Positions 1-9,732 are shown, numbered from the stretch's first letter. The stretch: DNA of 64,000 nt from CAVZRC01 sp963777695 (GCA_963777695.1 CAVZRC010000005.1:124001-188000); one strand, 5' to 3'. The notes: generated by a model from the letters alone, not told the origin. Numbers and translations are program-made.

Positions 1-63
1 TTGCACCCACCCTACTGGGATAAGCTCTGAGTCGAGGTCGGGCTATCGGCCAAGAACGCACGA

Positions 64-96
64 CGGGCGGGTCGCGAGATTCTTGCGACCCGCCCG
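64..96 (-). terminator. Strong GC hairpin downstream of the M20 deacylase gene
   Basis: A perfect 12-bp inverted repeat (64-75 and 85-96) encloses a 9-base loop and lies 18 bases past the stop codon of the minus-strand gene that ends at 114. No T-tract follows, so it could be a transcript-end or mRNA-stabilising hairpin rather than a classical intrinsic terminator. Bases 4-15 also match one end of the palindrome at 8528-8585, so a related intergenic repeat probably runs off the left edge. Confidence 0.55.
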
Positions 97-113
97 TTCA
101 CGTTTCACGGAGA

Positions 114-1295
114 TCAAAGCGATCCAGGCTGGTCGATTGCCGGGATGCGTCCGAGCGCAACGGCGATCTCGTAATAAGCCTCTGCGGCCATACGGACCTG
201 TTCCAGGTCGATCCATTCGTCCTTGGTGTGGGCCTGGGCGATGTCGCCTGGCCCGAAGACGACGCAATGCGTCCCCGCCGCGTCCAGGGGACCGGCGTCG
301 GTCCCGAACGGTACGCCCATGACGTCGGGCCTTCGTCCGGTCGCCTTTGCGATGGCAACTCCGAGCGGTTCGAGCCACTGCGTCGCCCTGGGCGAGAGGG
401 CCGGCATGCTAACCCAGGGCGGACCGAACTCGAGGCCATCGAGCCCGCCGAGGTGCTCGGCCAGGAGGGCTTTCAGCCCTTCGCGACAGCTCGTGGGTTC
501 TTCGCCCGGTAGCAGACGGCGATCGATTTCGATCTCGCACCAGTCCGGGACGATGTTGACGCTCTGGCCGCCCTCGATGCGGCCGACGGACAGGCTCGGC
601 GGGCCGAGGATCGGATGCGGTGCCGATCGGGAGAGTGTGCCGGCGTACGACTCGAGGGCCTCGAGGACGCGGCCCATCCGATAGATCGCGTTGACGCCCC
701 GGTGGGGCGTCGAGCTGTGGCAGGCGACCCCGAGGGTGCGGACCTTCCACCTCAGGGCCCCTTTGTGGCAATGGACCAGGTTGAGCAGCGTCGGCTCGGC
801 GACGATCGCCAGCTCGGCACCGTGGTCCGTTTCCGCCAGTCGCGACGCTCCGGTATGGGTGAATTCCTCGTCGACCGTGCAGGCCAGGATGACGGACGCC
901 GAGCCGGCCGGCCGCTCCCTCACCAGCCGGGCGAACGCCGAGAGCATCGCCGCCATGCTCCCCTTGACGTCGCACGAGCCCCGGCCGTGGAGACGGCCCG
1001 CCGCGATCGTGGGCTCGAACGGGGGGATCGTCATGCCGTCGGTCGGCACCGTGTCCTGATGCACGTCGAAGAGGATCGTCCGGCGAGGCGAGGGGGCCTC
1101 ATACCACGCGAGCAGATTGTCGCGGCCCGGGGAGATCGGTTGACGGCGGCAGGATACGCCCAGCGCGCGAAACCAGTCCTCGAGGTAGTCGGTCATCCGA
1201 CCCTCGAGGACGCCTTCGCCGACGATAGGCCGCCCCATCGGATTGACGCTCGGGATCGCGACCAGTTCCGAGAGCAGCCGGATCACGTCATCCAC
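114..1295 (-). CDS. M20-family (ArgE/DapE-like) metallo-deacylase
   Basis: A 393-residue zinc amidohydrolase/peptidase of the M20 family, probably removing an acyl or aminoacyl group from a small amide in the cytoplasm; the substrate cannot be fixed. The family metal site is visible in order: HQDTVP near residue 79 (His and Asp ligands), GRGSCDVKG near 109 (bridging Asp), DEE near 142-144 (catalytic Glu), a further acidic ligand at AEPT near 167, and a C-terminal AQAHTKDE supplying the last His. A dimerisation (lid) domain sits between. I chose the GTG at 1295 because GGGAG lies 8 bases upstream; the longer reading to 1364 would run back over the efp stop codon. It follows efp by 28 bases on the same strand, so the two may be cotranscribed. 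ArgE, DapE and carboxypeptidase-like members look alike at this level, so no symbol is given. Confidence 0.85.
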   Translation of the reverse strand: MDDVIRLLSELVAIPSVNPMGRPIVGEGVLEGRMTDYLEDWFRALGVSCRRQPISPGRDNLLAWYEAPSPRRTILFDVHQDTVPTDGMTIPPFEPTIAAGRLHGRGSCDVKGSMAAMLSAFARLVRERPAGSASVILACTVDEEFTHTGASRLAETDHGAELAIVAEPTLLNLVHCHKGALRWKVRTLGVACHSSTPHRGVNAIYRMGRVLEALESYAGTLSRSAPHPILGPPSLSVGRIEGGQSVNIVPDWCEIEIDRRLLPGEEPTSCREGLKALLAEHLGGLDGLEFGPPWVSMPALSPRATQWLEPLGVAIAKATGRRPDVMGVPFGTDAGPLDAAGTHCVVFGPGDIAQAHTKDEWIDLEQVRMAAEAYYEIAVALGRIPAIDQPGSL

Positions 1296-1323
1296 GGGGA
1301 GGACTCCCGATTCGGCGGCCCGG

Positions 1324-1887
1324 TCATTTGACGCGCTCGAGATATTCGCCGGTCCTCGTATCAATCCGGATCTTCTCTCCCGGCTTGACGAACGGCGGCA
1401 CGTTGACTTTCAGTCCCGTCTCGAGAATCGCTTCCTTGTACTGGTTGGTGGCCGTGGCGCCTGCCAGCGCCGGCGGGGTATCAGTCACCGTCAGCTCCAC
1501 GAAGTCGGGGATCTCGATCGAGACCGGCTTCTCGGCGATGTACTTCACCATCACGCGACTGTTCGGGAGCAGATAGCTCATCGACGTCCCGATGATCTCC
1601 TGCGAGAAGCTCAACTGGTCGTAGGTCTCGATGTCCATGAAGACATGATCGTCGGCCGCCGAGTAGAGGTACTCGTATTCCTTGGTCTCGACATACGGGA
1701 CCTCGATTTGGTCGACGGAGCGGAACCGCTTGTCGATCAGCGAGCCGCTGTTCATGTTCCGGAGCTTGGTCTGGACCATGGCCCGCAGGTTGCCGGGCGT
1801 GTGGTGGGCGAAGTCGAGGACGACGAAGTTGACCCCCTCCATCGTGATTACCATCCCTCGACGGATATCGGTCGCTTTGATCATCAT
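1324..1887 (-). CDS. efp: Translation elongation factor P, with Asn at the modified-lysine position
   Basis: A 187-residue EF-P, which binds between the ribosomal P and E sites and relieves stalling at polyproline. The three-domain family layout is complete: KOW-like N-domain, central OB domain (VELTVTDTPP near 130) and C-terminal OB domain ending GEYLERVK. The loop that reaches the peptidyl-transferase centre reads TPGNLRA, and counting to the conserved KLR shows that Asn33 aligns with E. coli Lys34, the residue modified by EpmA. There is no lysine at the tip, and Arg sits two residues later. This suggests an EF-P that works without lysine modification, or uses another one. Two ATG codons lie in tandem; the start is the first or second. 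The gene precedes the M20 deacylase. Confidence 0.93.
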   Translation of the reverse strand: MMIKATDIRRGMVITMEGVNFVVLDFAHHTPGNLRAMVQTKLRNMNSGSLIDKRFRSVDQIEVPYVETKEYEYLYSAADDHVFMDIETYDQLSFSQEIIGTSMSYLLPNSRVMVKYIAEKPVSIEIPDFVELTVTDTPPALAGATATNQYKEAILETGLKVNVPPFVKPGEKIRIDTRTGEYLERVK

Positions 1888-2266
1888 GGCGGTTCGGGTC
1901 GCTCCTGGCTGTTATGCACATCCGCGGGAAGTCGCGGATCGGTCTGGACTTCCAATCCAGCGGGGTGTATCCCCTCAATTTAAGGACCGCCGCGGCATTT
2001 GCCTAGCGCGGTTTTCCCGGGCAAGGCCTGCGTGAGAGCCATCGGGCACTTGGTCTCGGCCACGGTTGAAGTGTTCAAATGTTCCGAGACGACCTCGCCG
2101 GTCAACGTCTTGTGACCATGGGCGTGAGTGCGATCTTCGAGCGGCGGATCGGGCTGACGCCCGAGCTTGGAGGACCTTCGTCCCGTCCGAACCACGGGCT
2201 CACGACCATCGTGACCTCACAGATCCTCGCTGATCCGAACAGTCGCCGAACCATCGGGCTGGCTAT
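1888..2266. other. Gene-free intergenic stretch upstream of efp
   Basis: I see no supportable gene here. It lies between the start of efp and the end of the PVC dehydrogenase, both on the minus strand, so it must hold the efp promoter; I could not pick a convincing -35/-10 pair. It contains one copy of a dispersed repeat (2112-2206). Confidence 0.6.
2112..2206 (-). repeat. Copy 1 of a dispersed intergenic repeat
   Basis: Read on the minus strand from 2195 to 2145, 51 bases match positions 35709-35759 with only three differences, including 23 identical bases at 2173-2195. Weaker similarity continues on both sides (a GTGAG before the core and a GATCGCACTxACG after it). Neither copy overlaps a recognisable gene. 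This points to a non-coding repeat family, not a shared protein domain. Confidence 0.75.
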
Positions 2267-5200
2267 TCATGGTTCACCGTGTGCTTCGGCTGGAGGAGTA
2301 GCCCTCTTCAAGCTCGCGAGGAAGCTGATCAGGTCGGCGAACTCGTTTGGTGAGAGCGAATCGGCCAGCCGGGCAGGCATGATCGAGACATCGCCCATAC
2401 GGCGTTCGGCGATATCGGGCTTGGCGATTCTCGTGACTTTCGCCTCGGAATCGGCCAGCTCGAGCCAGTCGTCGGTCTCGGCGCGGACGACCCCCTTGAA
2501 GACCTTGCCGTCGAGGGTGGCCAAGACGACTGACTGGTAACCCGTCGCGATCCGGCTGGAGGGCTCCAGGACCGACCGGATCAGCTCCGCCCGATCGTAT
2601 TTCAAGGCCAGGCCGGTGAGGTCCGGGCCGATCGTCGAGGTCCCTCGCCCGCCCGCCGAATGGCAGCGGACGCAGCCGATCCCCTTGGGGTCGAAGAAGA
2701 TCTCCTCGCCCTTCCGAGGGTCGCCATGATGCTGGAGGGCCACCCGTCGCAGGTCGTCAACCTTCGCGACCGCGTCCCGGGCCACCTCGGTCTTCGCAGC
2801 GACCGGGCTCCTGGCGAGCTGGACGCCGAAACTCCAGCGCCCCGTGCCCTGCCGGCTGACGACCAGGATCCGGTTGCGGCCCCGAACCAGCGGAAACCTC
2901 ACCACTTCCGAGTCCGCCGCGTATTCTCGGCCCGCAGGGTTGCGGTACTGGTAGACCAGCGTCTCGTTGACGGTCACGATCAAGGTCCCGCTCGAGCCCA
3001 CGAGCAGCAGCGCCGGGCCTTCGGAGTCCGAATCGACCTCCGCGTAGCCGTAGGCGCCGAGGTCCGGCGAGGTGGTCGTCGCATAGCCGGAACCGCCCCC
3101 ATCGCCGGAAGCGCCCTTCAGATCGTCCAGGTCCACGCCGCCCGCTGGTCGCGTCGGCCCGGCGGCCTTTCCAGCCGATCATCCGTCCCTCGGCCCCCGC
3201 GTGCTCCATCTCGAAATCGATCGCACGATCGCCTAAGAAGAGCTGCGGCGTGGTCCTTGGAAACGGTCCGATGACCCGCCAGGCTCGGATTGGTTCGAAG
3301 CGAGCCAAGATCCGCTCGAGCGAGAGGGCCGACGGATTGGAGGGAGACGCGGTTCGCACGGCCGTCAGGAGCTTGTCGGCGACGCGATCGCGGATGGACA
3401 GCAGGGCAGATTCTCCGGTGCGTCGAAGTTGCGGGTTCGAATCCCTGATCGCCAGCATGTAGATCGAGAACGCTCGGGGATCGGGCAACCGGCACAACGC
3501 CAGGATGGCCGACGTGTGATCCGGCAACTCCGCCTTGCCGGCGAGGACGAGCAGGCGCGGGACGGCCTCGGTCATCCGGAAGGCGACGACCGCCAGGATG
3601 GCCGCCTCACGCACCTCCGGGGCCGGGTCGTCGAGCCGGTCGAGAACCGCCTGCTTCAAGTCGGCCGGCAAGGACTTCTTGAGGTTCATACTCAATAATG
3701 CCGCGGCCCGGACCGCCGGCGAACGGTTCTCCAGGAATGGCACCAGGTCGTAGGGCGGCAGGATGCCTGTTGCCGCGATCTCGGGCAATGCCGCGGCTAC
3801 GAGCGATGCGGGCGCGTTGGCGTCGTAGATCAGGCCCAGCCGGGCGTTGAGCGATCGACGATCCCGGAATCCCGACAGGCCGCGGAGGGCCGCGGCGCGG
3901 ACCTCCTCGGGATATCGGGCGTCGGTCAAGAGGATGGCCAGGATTGGTGCGGTCGCGTTATCGCCGAGCTTGCCGAGCGTCTCGGCCAGTGCCGCCTGGT
4001 TGCGCGGGTCTCGCTCGCGGGTCAGCGCGGTGCGGAGCACAGGGGCAGCGGCCGGCCCGCCCTGTCGCAGGCCGACGATCGACTGGGATCGGACCAGGCT
4101 GTCCCGGTCGGCCAGCCCCAGCGCAAGGCCACGGAGCACGCCCGACATGCCCTCGGGAGACCAGTCGCGGGTCTTCTCCGGGAATGGTCCCGCCAGCGGG
4201 TTGGTCCCGAACCACGAGCCCGACCATTCGGGATAGCGACGATACAGACCTGACAGGATGGTGACGATGCGCATCCGGACGGCGGGCGCGCCGGCCCGTC
4301 GCAGGGCCTCGGTCAACGCCTCGACCACGGGGACGGCCCAGGCCTCGTCGGCCAGCTCCAGGGCCGCCTCGGTTCGACGCTCGTCGAGCATCGCGTTCAA
4401 CAGCTCGGCGCGATCCCAGGCCTCCAGGCGTCGGATCGCCCCGCGGACCGACCATGCGGCGAAGCGGTCCGACTCATCGAGCGCCGCATAGAGCGCGGGG
4501 CGGCGCGGACGTCCCCGATCGCGCCGATCGCGATCGCCGCCTCGCGACGGACGGCGGCATCGCGATCCCTGAGCAGCCGGCAGAGCTCGGCCATCGCGGC
4601 ACGATCGCGTCGAATCCCGGCGGATCGAGCCGCCTGGAGCCTCAACGACGCCGAGGGAGCGGACAGCACCGAATCGATGGCCTGCCGTGCCTCGGGACTG
4701 CCAATCGCATCGAGCGCCCAGAGCGCATGCAGACGACCCGCATCGGGACCCTCGCCCTTGAGGCGATCCGCGAGCTTCGGCACGACGGTCGGACCCATCC
4801 CCGCCAGGATGCGTTGCGACTCCAGGCGGACCGCGAGCGCGGGATGATCGAGGGCCTTGAGCCTAGCCTCGGGTCCTGGCCCGAAGGTCGCGGAGCCGGC
4901 TTGACGGCATCCGGACCGCGATAGCTCAGGCGGTATAGCCGCCCGCTCCTGGCCTTCGGGTCGAGCCAGCCGTTGTAGGCCCAATCGACCAGCCAGAGGC
5001 TCGCGACGTCGGCCGACACGGCGAGGGAGAACGGCCGGAAATCGCCCACATCCCCCTTGGTGACCAGCGGTGTCCGTCTTGCAATGGCGAAGGTCCCGCC
5101 CTTCTTGTGGATCGTAAGACGTGATACCGTCTGGAGCCCCCAGTCGCAGAAGAACAAATTCCCTCGATATTCCGACGGCAGCCCATCCTCGTTGTAGCAG

Positions 5201-6027
5201 ACGCCCTGGGCCCCCACCCCGCCGACTTGACCGCCCAGGATCGGTAGCGCCCGGCGAGGAGTTGTCAGGAACTGGTACGGATAGCCGTAGTGTCCCCCGA
5301 CGATGTGATGGGTCAGGCTGTTGGGCCATTTCTTGCTGTCATCGTCGTTGCCATAGGTGAAGATATCGTCTGTCGCCGAGAGGGCCACCGAGAGCGGGTT
5401 GCATTCCCCGGTCGAGACGACCTCCAGGCCGGTCCCGTCGGGCCGGATCCGGATCACGCCGCCGCCGAAAAGCTGGATCGTCGTCCCGTCCCGGCCGACG
5501 CCCCGAGGAATTCCCTTGTCGCCGACCGAGATATACAGGAAGCCGTCCATCCCCAGTCGGATCCCCGAGGCGATGTGGTCGTTGATCCCGTTGAAGCCGG
5601 GCAACTCCGGCCCGAGCCCAGTGATGAGGTCAACCCGCGAATCGGCCTTGCCGTCGCCATCCGTGTCGCGAAGCGCCGACAAGAACGGCGCGTGGACGAC
5701 GTAGAGGGTCCCGTCGATCCACTCGAGGCCCATCACGCTCCACAGCTTGTCGGCGAAGGTCGTAACCTTCCCCCCGCGAATCGCCACGACGCGGTCGATC
5801 GGCGACGTGGTCGGACCGGTCATGTCCATCGGGTCGGAGCCCAGGTAGAGCGTCCCGTCGGGCGCCGCGACAATCGCGGTCGGGTAGAGGATCTGAGGTG
5901 CCTCGGCGACCCGATCAATCGACCATCCTTTCGCGACGGCAGGAAGCCCGCCGGGTGTCGCTCCCGAGACGCAGCCCGCGCCGATTCCGATTGTGAGAAC
6001 GACGGCAAGAACCGAGCCGAATCGCAT
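2267..6027 (-). CDS. PVC-type dehydrogenase-like beta-propeller / HEAT-repeat / c-type cytochrome protein (frameshifted)
   Basis: One gene of about 1,250 residues, split across frames by single-base shifts near 4873, 4499 and 3140; each break lies at a G/C run and the family continues straight on. The N-terminus has a lipoprotein-like signal (hydrophobic stretch, then GIGAGC), so the protein is exported. Next comes the planctomycete/verrucomicrobial membrane-bound dehydrogenase propeller with YPTAI, GDKGIPRG and WLVDW-type blades, then HEAT repeats over the middle 500 residues, then a sugar-binding-like linker. At the C-terminus is a haem domain with GCVRCHS (CxxCH) and SIMPARLAD, whose Met is the likely distal ligand. 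Such proteins are abundant in planctomycetes and are inferred to act in polysaccharide or sugar oxidation; the substrate is unknown. The ATG at 6027 follows a run containing GGGAGG. The length and domain order are typical of the family. Confidence 0.82.
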
Positions 6028-6079
6028 GGATTCCACCTCCCTCCTTGGCGGGGAATCGAGACCGTTTGGAGGCTCGTAT

Positions 6080-6439
6080 TCACCCCCGAAAGGGGAGGAA
6101 TACGACCACCTGGTCCCTGAATTCTTCCTCCGACATGTACTCCGCGATGATCAAAATATCATCGATGGCCGAGCCGATGGATTGCTGGGTCGTCGTGGCA
6201 ATGATGCCCGGGACTGGCTCTCCCGCAGCCACCCGCTGATACGCGAAGCCGACCATCGTGTTCCGGTCGTTGGTGATGAGGATCCGGTTCTCCGCCGCTG
6301 CCCAGGCCAGCACCTCGGGGTCCGGCGTTCCCTCGGGCAAGGCATCCTGGGCGCGGATCAATTCGATCTCCGGGTTTCGTCGGTAGAGGCCGCGGATGAC
6401 CTCGCCGTGGACATCGGCATCACTGGCCAGTCGGAGCAT
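6080..6439 (-). CDS. DUF5615 PIN-like toxin
   Basis: A 119-residue protein of the DUF5615 (COG4634) PIN-like family. Acidic residues expected of a PIN nuclease core are present: DADVHG at residues 7-12 and ITNDRNTM near 55, with the characteristic AYQRV and PGII pieces after it. Members are predicted RNases paired with DUF433 antitoxins. The start overlaps the end of the upstream DUF433 gene by 20 bases, the usual order for this toxin-antitoxin pair (antitoxin first). The gene lies between the PVC dehydrogenase and a sugar epimerase and has no evident link with them. The nuclease role is from the family, not shown here. Confidence 0.82.
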   Translation of the reverse strand: MLRLASDADVHGEVIRGLYRRNPEIELIRAQDALPEGTPDPEVLAWAAAENRILITNDRNTMVGFAYQRVAAGEPVPGIIATTTQQSIGSAIDDILIIAEYMSEEEFRDQVVVFLPFRG

Positions 6440-6815
6440 CGGCCCTCTCCTTGGCCTTGCGACGTGCTAACAACTCCTCACGTGAGAGGCGCGGGCGTTC
6501 GGCCTCAATCCTGGCCCGGAGGACCGCCGCTTCCTCTTCTCGTCGGTTCAGATAAGCCCGCACCTCGCCTCGATGCCTAAGGTAGTAGGCGATGGTGGCG
6601 TATGCGTCCGCAAGATCGAGGGTATCGTAGCCGCGGGCCATGTCCTCCGGCGTCATGCCGTTCTCATATTGCTCCACGATGAGGTCGAGGCTGATGCGAC
6701 CCCTGCCCACGCGGATCACACCGCCTTCTTCCAGCCGTAGCGGAAGCGGGTCGGCGTCGAGCGGACGTGAGTCGGCCTGTGTCTCCATGACCTCGTCCAA
6801 TCTACGGTTGTGCAT
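6420..6815 (-). CDS. DUF433 antitoxin
   Basis: A 131-residue DUF433 (COG2442, VapB-type) protein. The helix-turn-helix-like DUF433 core is clear: GVIRVGRGRISL, then NGMTPEDMARGY, then ADAYATIAYYLRH; a long charged helical tail follows that would wrap the toxin. It should bind and silence the DUF5615 toxin encoded just downstream (20-base overlap) and probably represses their shared promoter. I set the start at the ATG at 6815 because GGAG lies 9 bases upstream; the frame stays open to a GTG at 6923, but that extra N-terminus does not look like the family and has no ribosome site. Confidence 0.8.
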   Translation of the reverse strand: MHNRRLDEVMETQADSRPLDADPLPLRLEEGGVIRVGRGRISLDLIVEQYENGMTPEDMARGYDTLDLADAYATIAYYLRHRGEVRAYLNRREEEAAVLRARIEAERPRLSREELLARRKAKERADAPTGQ

Positions 6816-6974
6816 GACCCAAGGCTCCGCGATGTCCCAAGTGGAACCGGCCGTTGCGTCGAGATGCTCGCGCCATTCCTCATAATGTACACTCACTACC
6901 ACGGATGGCGGTAGGGTGGTCACCGCCCACGCGGATCTCTGGCCGGTAGGCGGTGGCGGTTCCGCGGAAAACGC

Positions 6975-7914
6975 TCAAAGCCGAGCGTCGGCCTCGGCCT
7001 TGTTCTCGAGGTACCAGCCGATGGTCCGCTTGAGGCCGGCTTCGAGGCTGGTCGGCGGCTTCCAGCCGAGGACGCTCTCCATCTTCGAGACGTCGAGCAC
7101 CTTGCGGAGCACGCCGTCGGCCTTGGAGGTATCCCAGACGATCTCGCCGCGGAACCCGCTGAGGCGTGCGACCACCTCGGCCAGTTCCTTGATCGAGGTG
7201 CCGATGCCGGTGCCGATGTTCAGCGGCTCGGTGTAACCGCTCTTGAGCAGCCGCGCGACGGCCTCGGCGGCATCGCCCGCGTAGATGAATTCGCGCATCG
7301 GCGCCCCGGTCCCCCAGCAGACGACCTTGTCGGCCTTCGTCTGCACGGCGTCGGCGAACTTCTTGATCAGCGCGGCCGCGACGTGGGACCGATATTCCCC
7401 GAAGACGTCGTACTCCCCGTACAGGTTGGTGACGATCGGCATCTGGCCGACGATCCCGTATCCCTTCCCGTAGGCGCGGAGGCCGACCTCGAGGACCTTC
7501 TTGGTGAATCCGTAGGACTCGACCGAGGGATGGAGCGGCCCCGACCAGAAGTCGTCCTCTTTCATGTCGCCGGCCACGCCTCCGGGATAGGAGCAGGCCG
7601 ACCCGATCGCCATGATCTTGCGGACGCCGGCCTTGGCCGCGGCCTCGAACAGGTTGACGCCCATCAGGACGTTGCGGTGGAAGATCTGCGTCGGCTCGGC
7701 CATGCAGATCCCCAGCCCGCCGTAGTAGGCGGCCGAGTGGACGATCGTATCCGGCCGCAGCCGATCGATCGTCCGGCGGGTCATCGAGGCGTCGAGCATG
7801 TCGAACTCGGGCCGGCCCGGCGTTGAACACGTCGTATCCGTGGCGTCGCAACGCCTCGGCGATCCGACGTCCGAAGAATCCGCTCCCACCCGTCAGCAGC
7901 ACGCGTTCCGGCAT
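6975..7914 (-). CDS. NAD-dependent epimerase, GDP-L-fucose synthase-like (frameshifted)
   Basis: About 313 residues of an extended short-chain dehydrogenase. The N-terminus has the Rossmann motif TGGSGFFG; the active site has GSACSYPGG and the YGFTK catalytic Tyr/Lys pair, and NVLMGVNLFEAA and NLYGEYDVF are characteristic of GDP-L-fucose synthases (epimerase/reductase acting on GDP-4-keto-6-deoxymannose). One extra base in a G run near 7817 breaks the frame between NAG and RPEFD; the rest is intact. The ATG at 7914 has GGAGGAG upstream. A role in making a deoxysugar for surface glycans is inferred; no GDP-mannose dehydratase lies in the window. Other members of this family act on different nucleotide sugars, so I leave the symbol blank. 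Confidence 0.83.
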
Positions 7915-8146
7915 GATTTCTCCTCCATGAGGTCAAGCATTCCGAGGGTGCTCGAGATCGTTGAACACGCGGAAGATCTGGAAGCTCACCCCGAGACGAT
8001 CCATTGGCGGCCGGTTACAATCGCGAGGGATTGTAACGATCCGGCCGCGAAGCCTCAATGTGAGGATGCAGGACCGGCCGCGAAATTTTGAATGGTTTTT
8101 TGAAGGACCCCCTATCTTGGCGATCATCGAATCCGAGGCATCCGCC

Positions 8147-8509
8147 GTGTCCGAGCGATCCCTCGACCATCACGGGAAGCGGGCGACCGAGCTGGGCCCC
8201 TTCAAGAACCCGAGCTATCCCCCCCGAGTGCATTTCGATGAGAGGGCGAAGTTCCAGGAGAGCCTGCGTTCTTGCGAGGATCGACTCAAAGGGATCCGGC
8301 AAAGGCTCGATTTGCTGGGCAATCACCCGCAGAAGGCGGCCCATGAGCGGGTCTATTTCCAGATGCTCGGGGCGCACGACCAGGTCGCCGACACGATCCG
8401 CAGGTTGCCCGTCGAAACCGGGGCGCTCTACGACGAGGACAAGGAACGTTACGAGATTGCCATGGCGGCCTTCGAGCGGGTGTACAAGAGCTGGGACTCC
8501 GTACGCTGA
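8147..8509 (+). CDS. Small helical protein of unknown function
   Basis: A 120-residue hydrophilic protein I cannot assign. It is rich in charged residues and predicted to be mostly helical, with a heptad-like stretch around FQESLRSCEDRLKGIRQRLD. There is no signal peptide, membrane segment or metal motif. The GTG at 8147 is preferred because GAGG lies 7 bases upstream; a TTG at 8117 and an ATG at 7961 are in frame, but the DNA before 8147 does not look coding. It converges on the oxidoreductase gene across a palindrome and diverges from the epimerase gene. Confidence 0.6.
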   Translation: MSERSLDHHGKRATELGPFKNPSYPPRVHFDERAKFQESLRSCEDRLKGIRQRLDLLGNHPQKAAHERVYFQMLGAHDQVADTIRRLPVETGALYDEDKERYEIAMAAFERVYKSWDSVR

Positions 8510-8527
8510 GACTCGTCGTCGGTCTCG

Positions 8528-8585
8528 GTAGGGTGGCTGAAACCCACCGATGCGAGGCCCTTTCGGTGGGTTTCACCCACCCTAC
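8528..8585. terminator. Near-perfect 23-bp palindrome between convergent genes
   Basis: Arms 8528-8550 and 8563-8585 match at 22 of 23 positions around a 12-base loop. It sits between two converging genes (ends 8509 and 8617), where it can act as a bidirectional transcript end. One outer half matches bases 4-15 at the left edge of the window, so it is also a member of a repeated intergenic element. Confidence 0.7.
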
Positions 8586-8616
8586 AACGGTCCGATCCGG
8601 CTCTCTGGACAGACTC

Positions 8617-9732
8617 TCAGGTCTGCGCATTTATCATTTGCGGCTTCCAGTGATCGATCGGTCGGACCGCCTCGGAGGCGAACGGTAGGTCGATGCGACG
8701 GCCCGATGCCGCCGAGGCGTACAGGGCATGGACCACCTCGACCACGACCCGGCCGTCGTGGCCGTTCTCGCGAGGCGTGGCGCCCCGTCGGACGCAGTCG
8801 AGGAAGTGTTCCATCTCCTGCGGGAAGCCGTAGTTCCAGATCTCCTCGTAGATCGGGAACGACCAGCCGGCCGTGGAACCGGCCTTCTCGACGGCGTAGC
8901 CGTAACCGCGCCGCGAGAAGGCGCGGAGGGCGTTGCCGTACAGGACGTCGGCGTACGCCTGGCCCTCGCTGCCGAAGACCTCGGACCGGTCGTCCATGCC
9001 TCCCGGCTTCGTCCAGCTCTCCTCGGCCAGGCCGACGGCGCCTCCTTCGAAGTTCAGGATCAGGATGGCCTCGTCGTCGCCGTCGGTCTTGTCCCGATGT
9101 ACGTAAGTGCCCATATGGGCGAAGGCTCCGACGACCTTCGCCTTGGCACCGGTCGTCGCGTCCCCCAGCAGCCACCGGAAAAATTCGATGGCGTGGCAAC
9201 CCATGTCGAAGGTCACCCCGCCGCCGCTGCGCCGGGTGTCGTAGAACCAGTCCGCGTGCGGCCCGTCGTGCTTCTCCGACTGCTTGACTGTGTGGACCTC
9301 GCCCAGTGCCCCTTCGTCGACCAGTTGCTTGAGCCGAACATACTTGGGTGTGAAGCAGAGCTCCTCGGCATAGCCGAGCATCACGCCGGCCCGCTCGCAG
9401 GCGGCGATCATCCGATCGCACTCGGCGAGGCTCGGCGCCATCGGCTTCTCGACCACGACGTGCTTCCGCGCGTCCGCCGCCAGACAAGTCGCCTCGCAGT
9501 GCAGGTCGTTGGGCAGCCCGAGTACGACCAGGTCTACCGCCTCGAGGTCGAGCAGGGCGCGATAATCATCGAAATGATGGGGGATTCGCCTCTCGGTGGC
9601 AAACCGTTCGGCGCGGCCCGGCGTCGGCGACGCCACGGCGATGACTTCCGCCCCGGCCACCCGCGTCAGGGCCTCGTGGTGGATCGCGGTGATGAATCCC
9701 GAGCCGATCAAGCCGACGCGCACCTTGTCCAC
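8617..9732 (-). CDS. Gfo/Idh/MocA-family NAD(P)-dependent oxidoreductase
   Basis: A 371-residue sugar or inositol dehydrogenase-like protein. The N-terminal Rossmann fold shows GLIGSGFIT at residues 8-16, and VVVEKPMA near 93 supplies the EKP motif with the catalytic-site Lys. The C-terminal half is the family's alpha/beta substrate domain, with GGGVTFDMGCHAIEF carrying the expected GG..D.G.H pattern. The family oxidises or reduces sugars and related alcohols; the substrate here is unknown. Planctomycetes carry many paralogues, commonly cytoplasmic and used in glycan catabolism. The GTG start at 9732 has AGAGGAGG 8 bases upstream. It stands alone, divergent from the sigma factor gene at 10034. 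Confidence 0.9.
   Translation of the reverse strand: MDKVRVGLIGSGFITAIHHEALTRVAGAEVIAVASPTPGRAERFATERRIPHHFDDYRALLDLEAVDLVVLGLPNDLHCEATCLAADARKHVVVEKPMAPSLAECDRMIAACERAGVMLGYAEELCFTPKYVRLKQLVDEGALGEVHTVKQSEKHDGPHADWFYDTRRSGGGVTFDMGCHAIEFFRWLLGDATTGAKAKVVGAFAHMGTYVHRDKTDGDDEAILILNFEGGAVGLAEESWTKPGGMDDRSEVFGSEGQAYADVLYGNALRAFSRRGYGYAVEKAGSTAGWSFPIYEEIWNYGFPQEMEHFLDCVRRGATPRENGHDGRVVVEVVHALYASAASGRRIDLPFASEAVRPIDHWKPQMINAQT

Noticed and set aside
1925..1985. tRNA-Gly-like anticodon arm (CTGGA stem, CTTCCAA loop) upstream of efp
   Set aside because: No matching D arm, T arm or acceptor stem on either side; the next stem has the wrong loop size.
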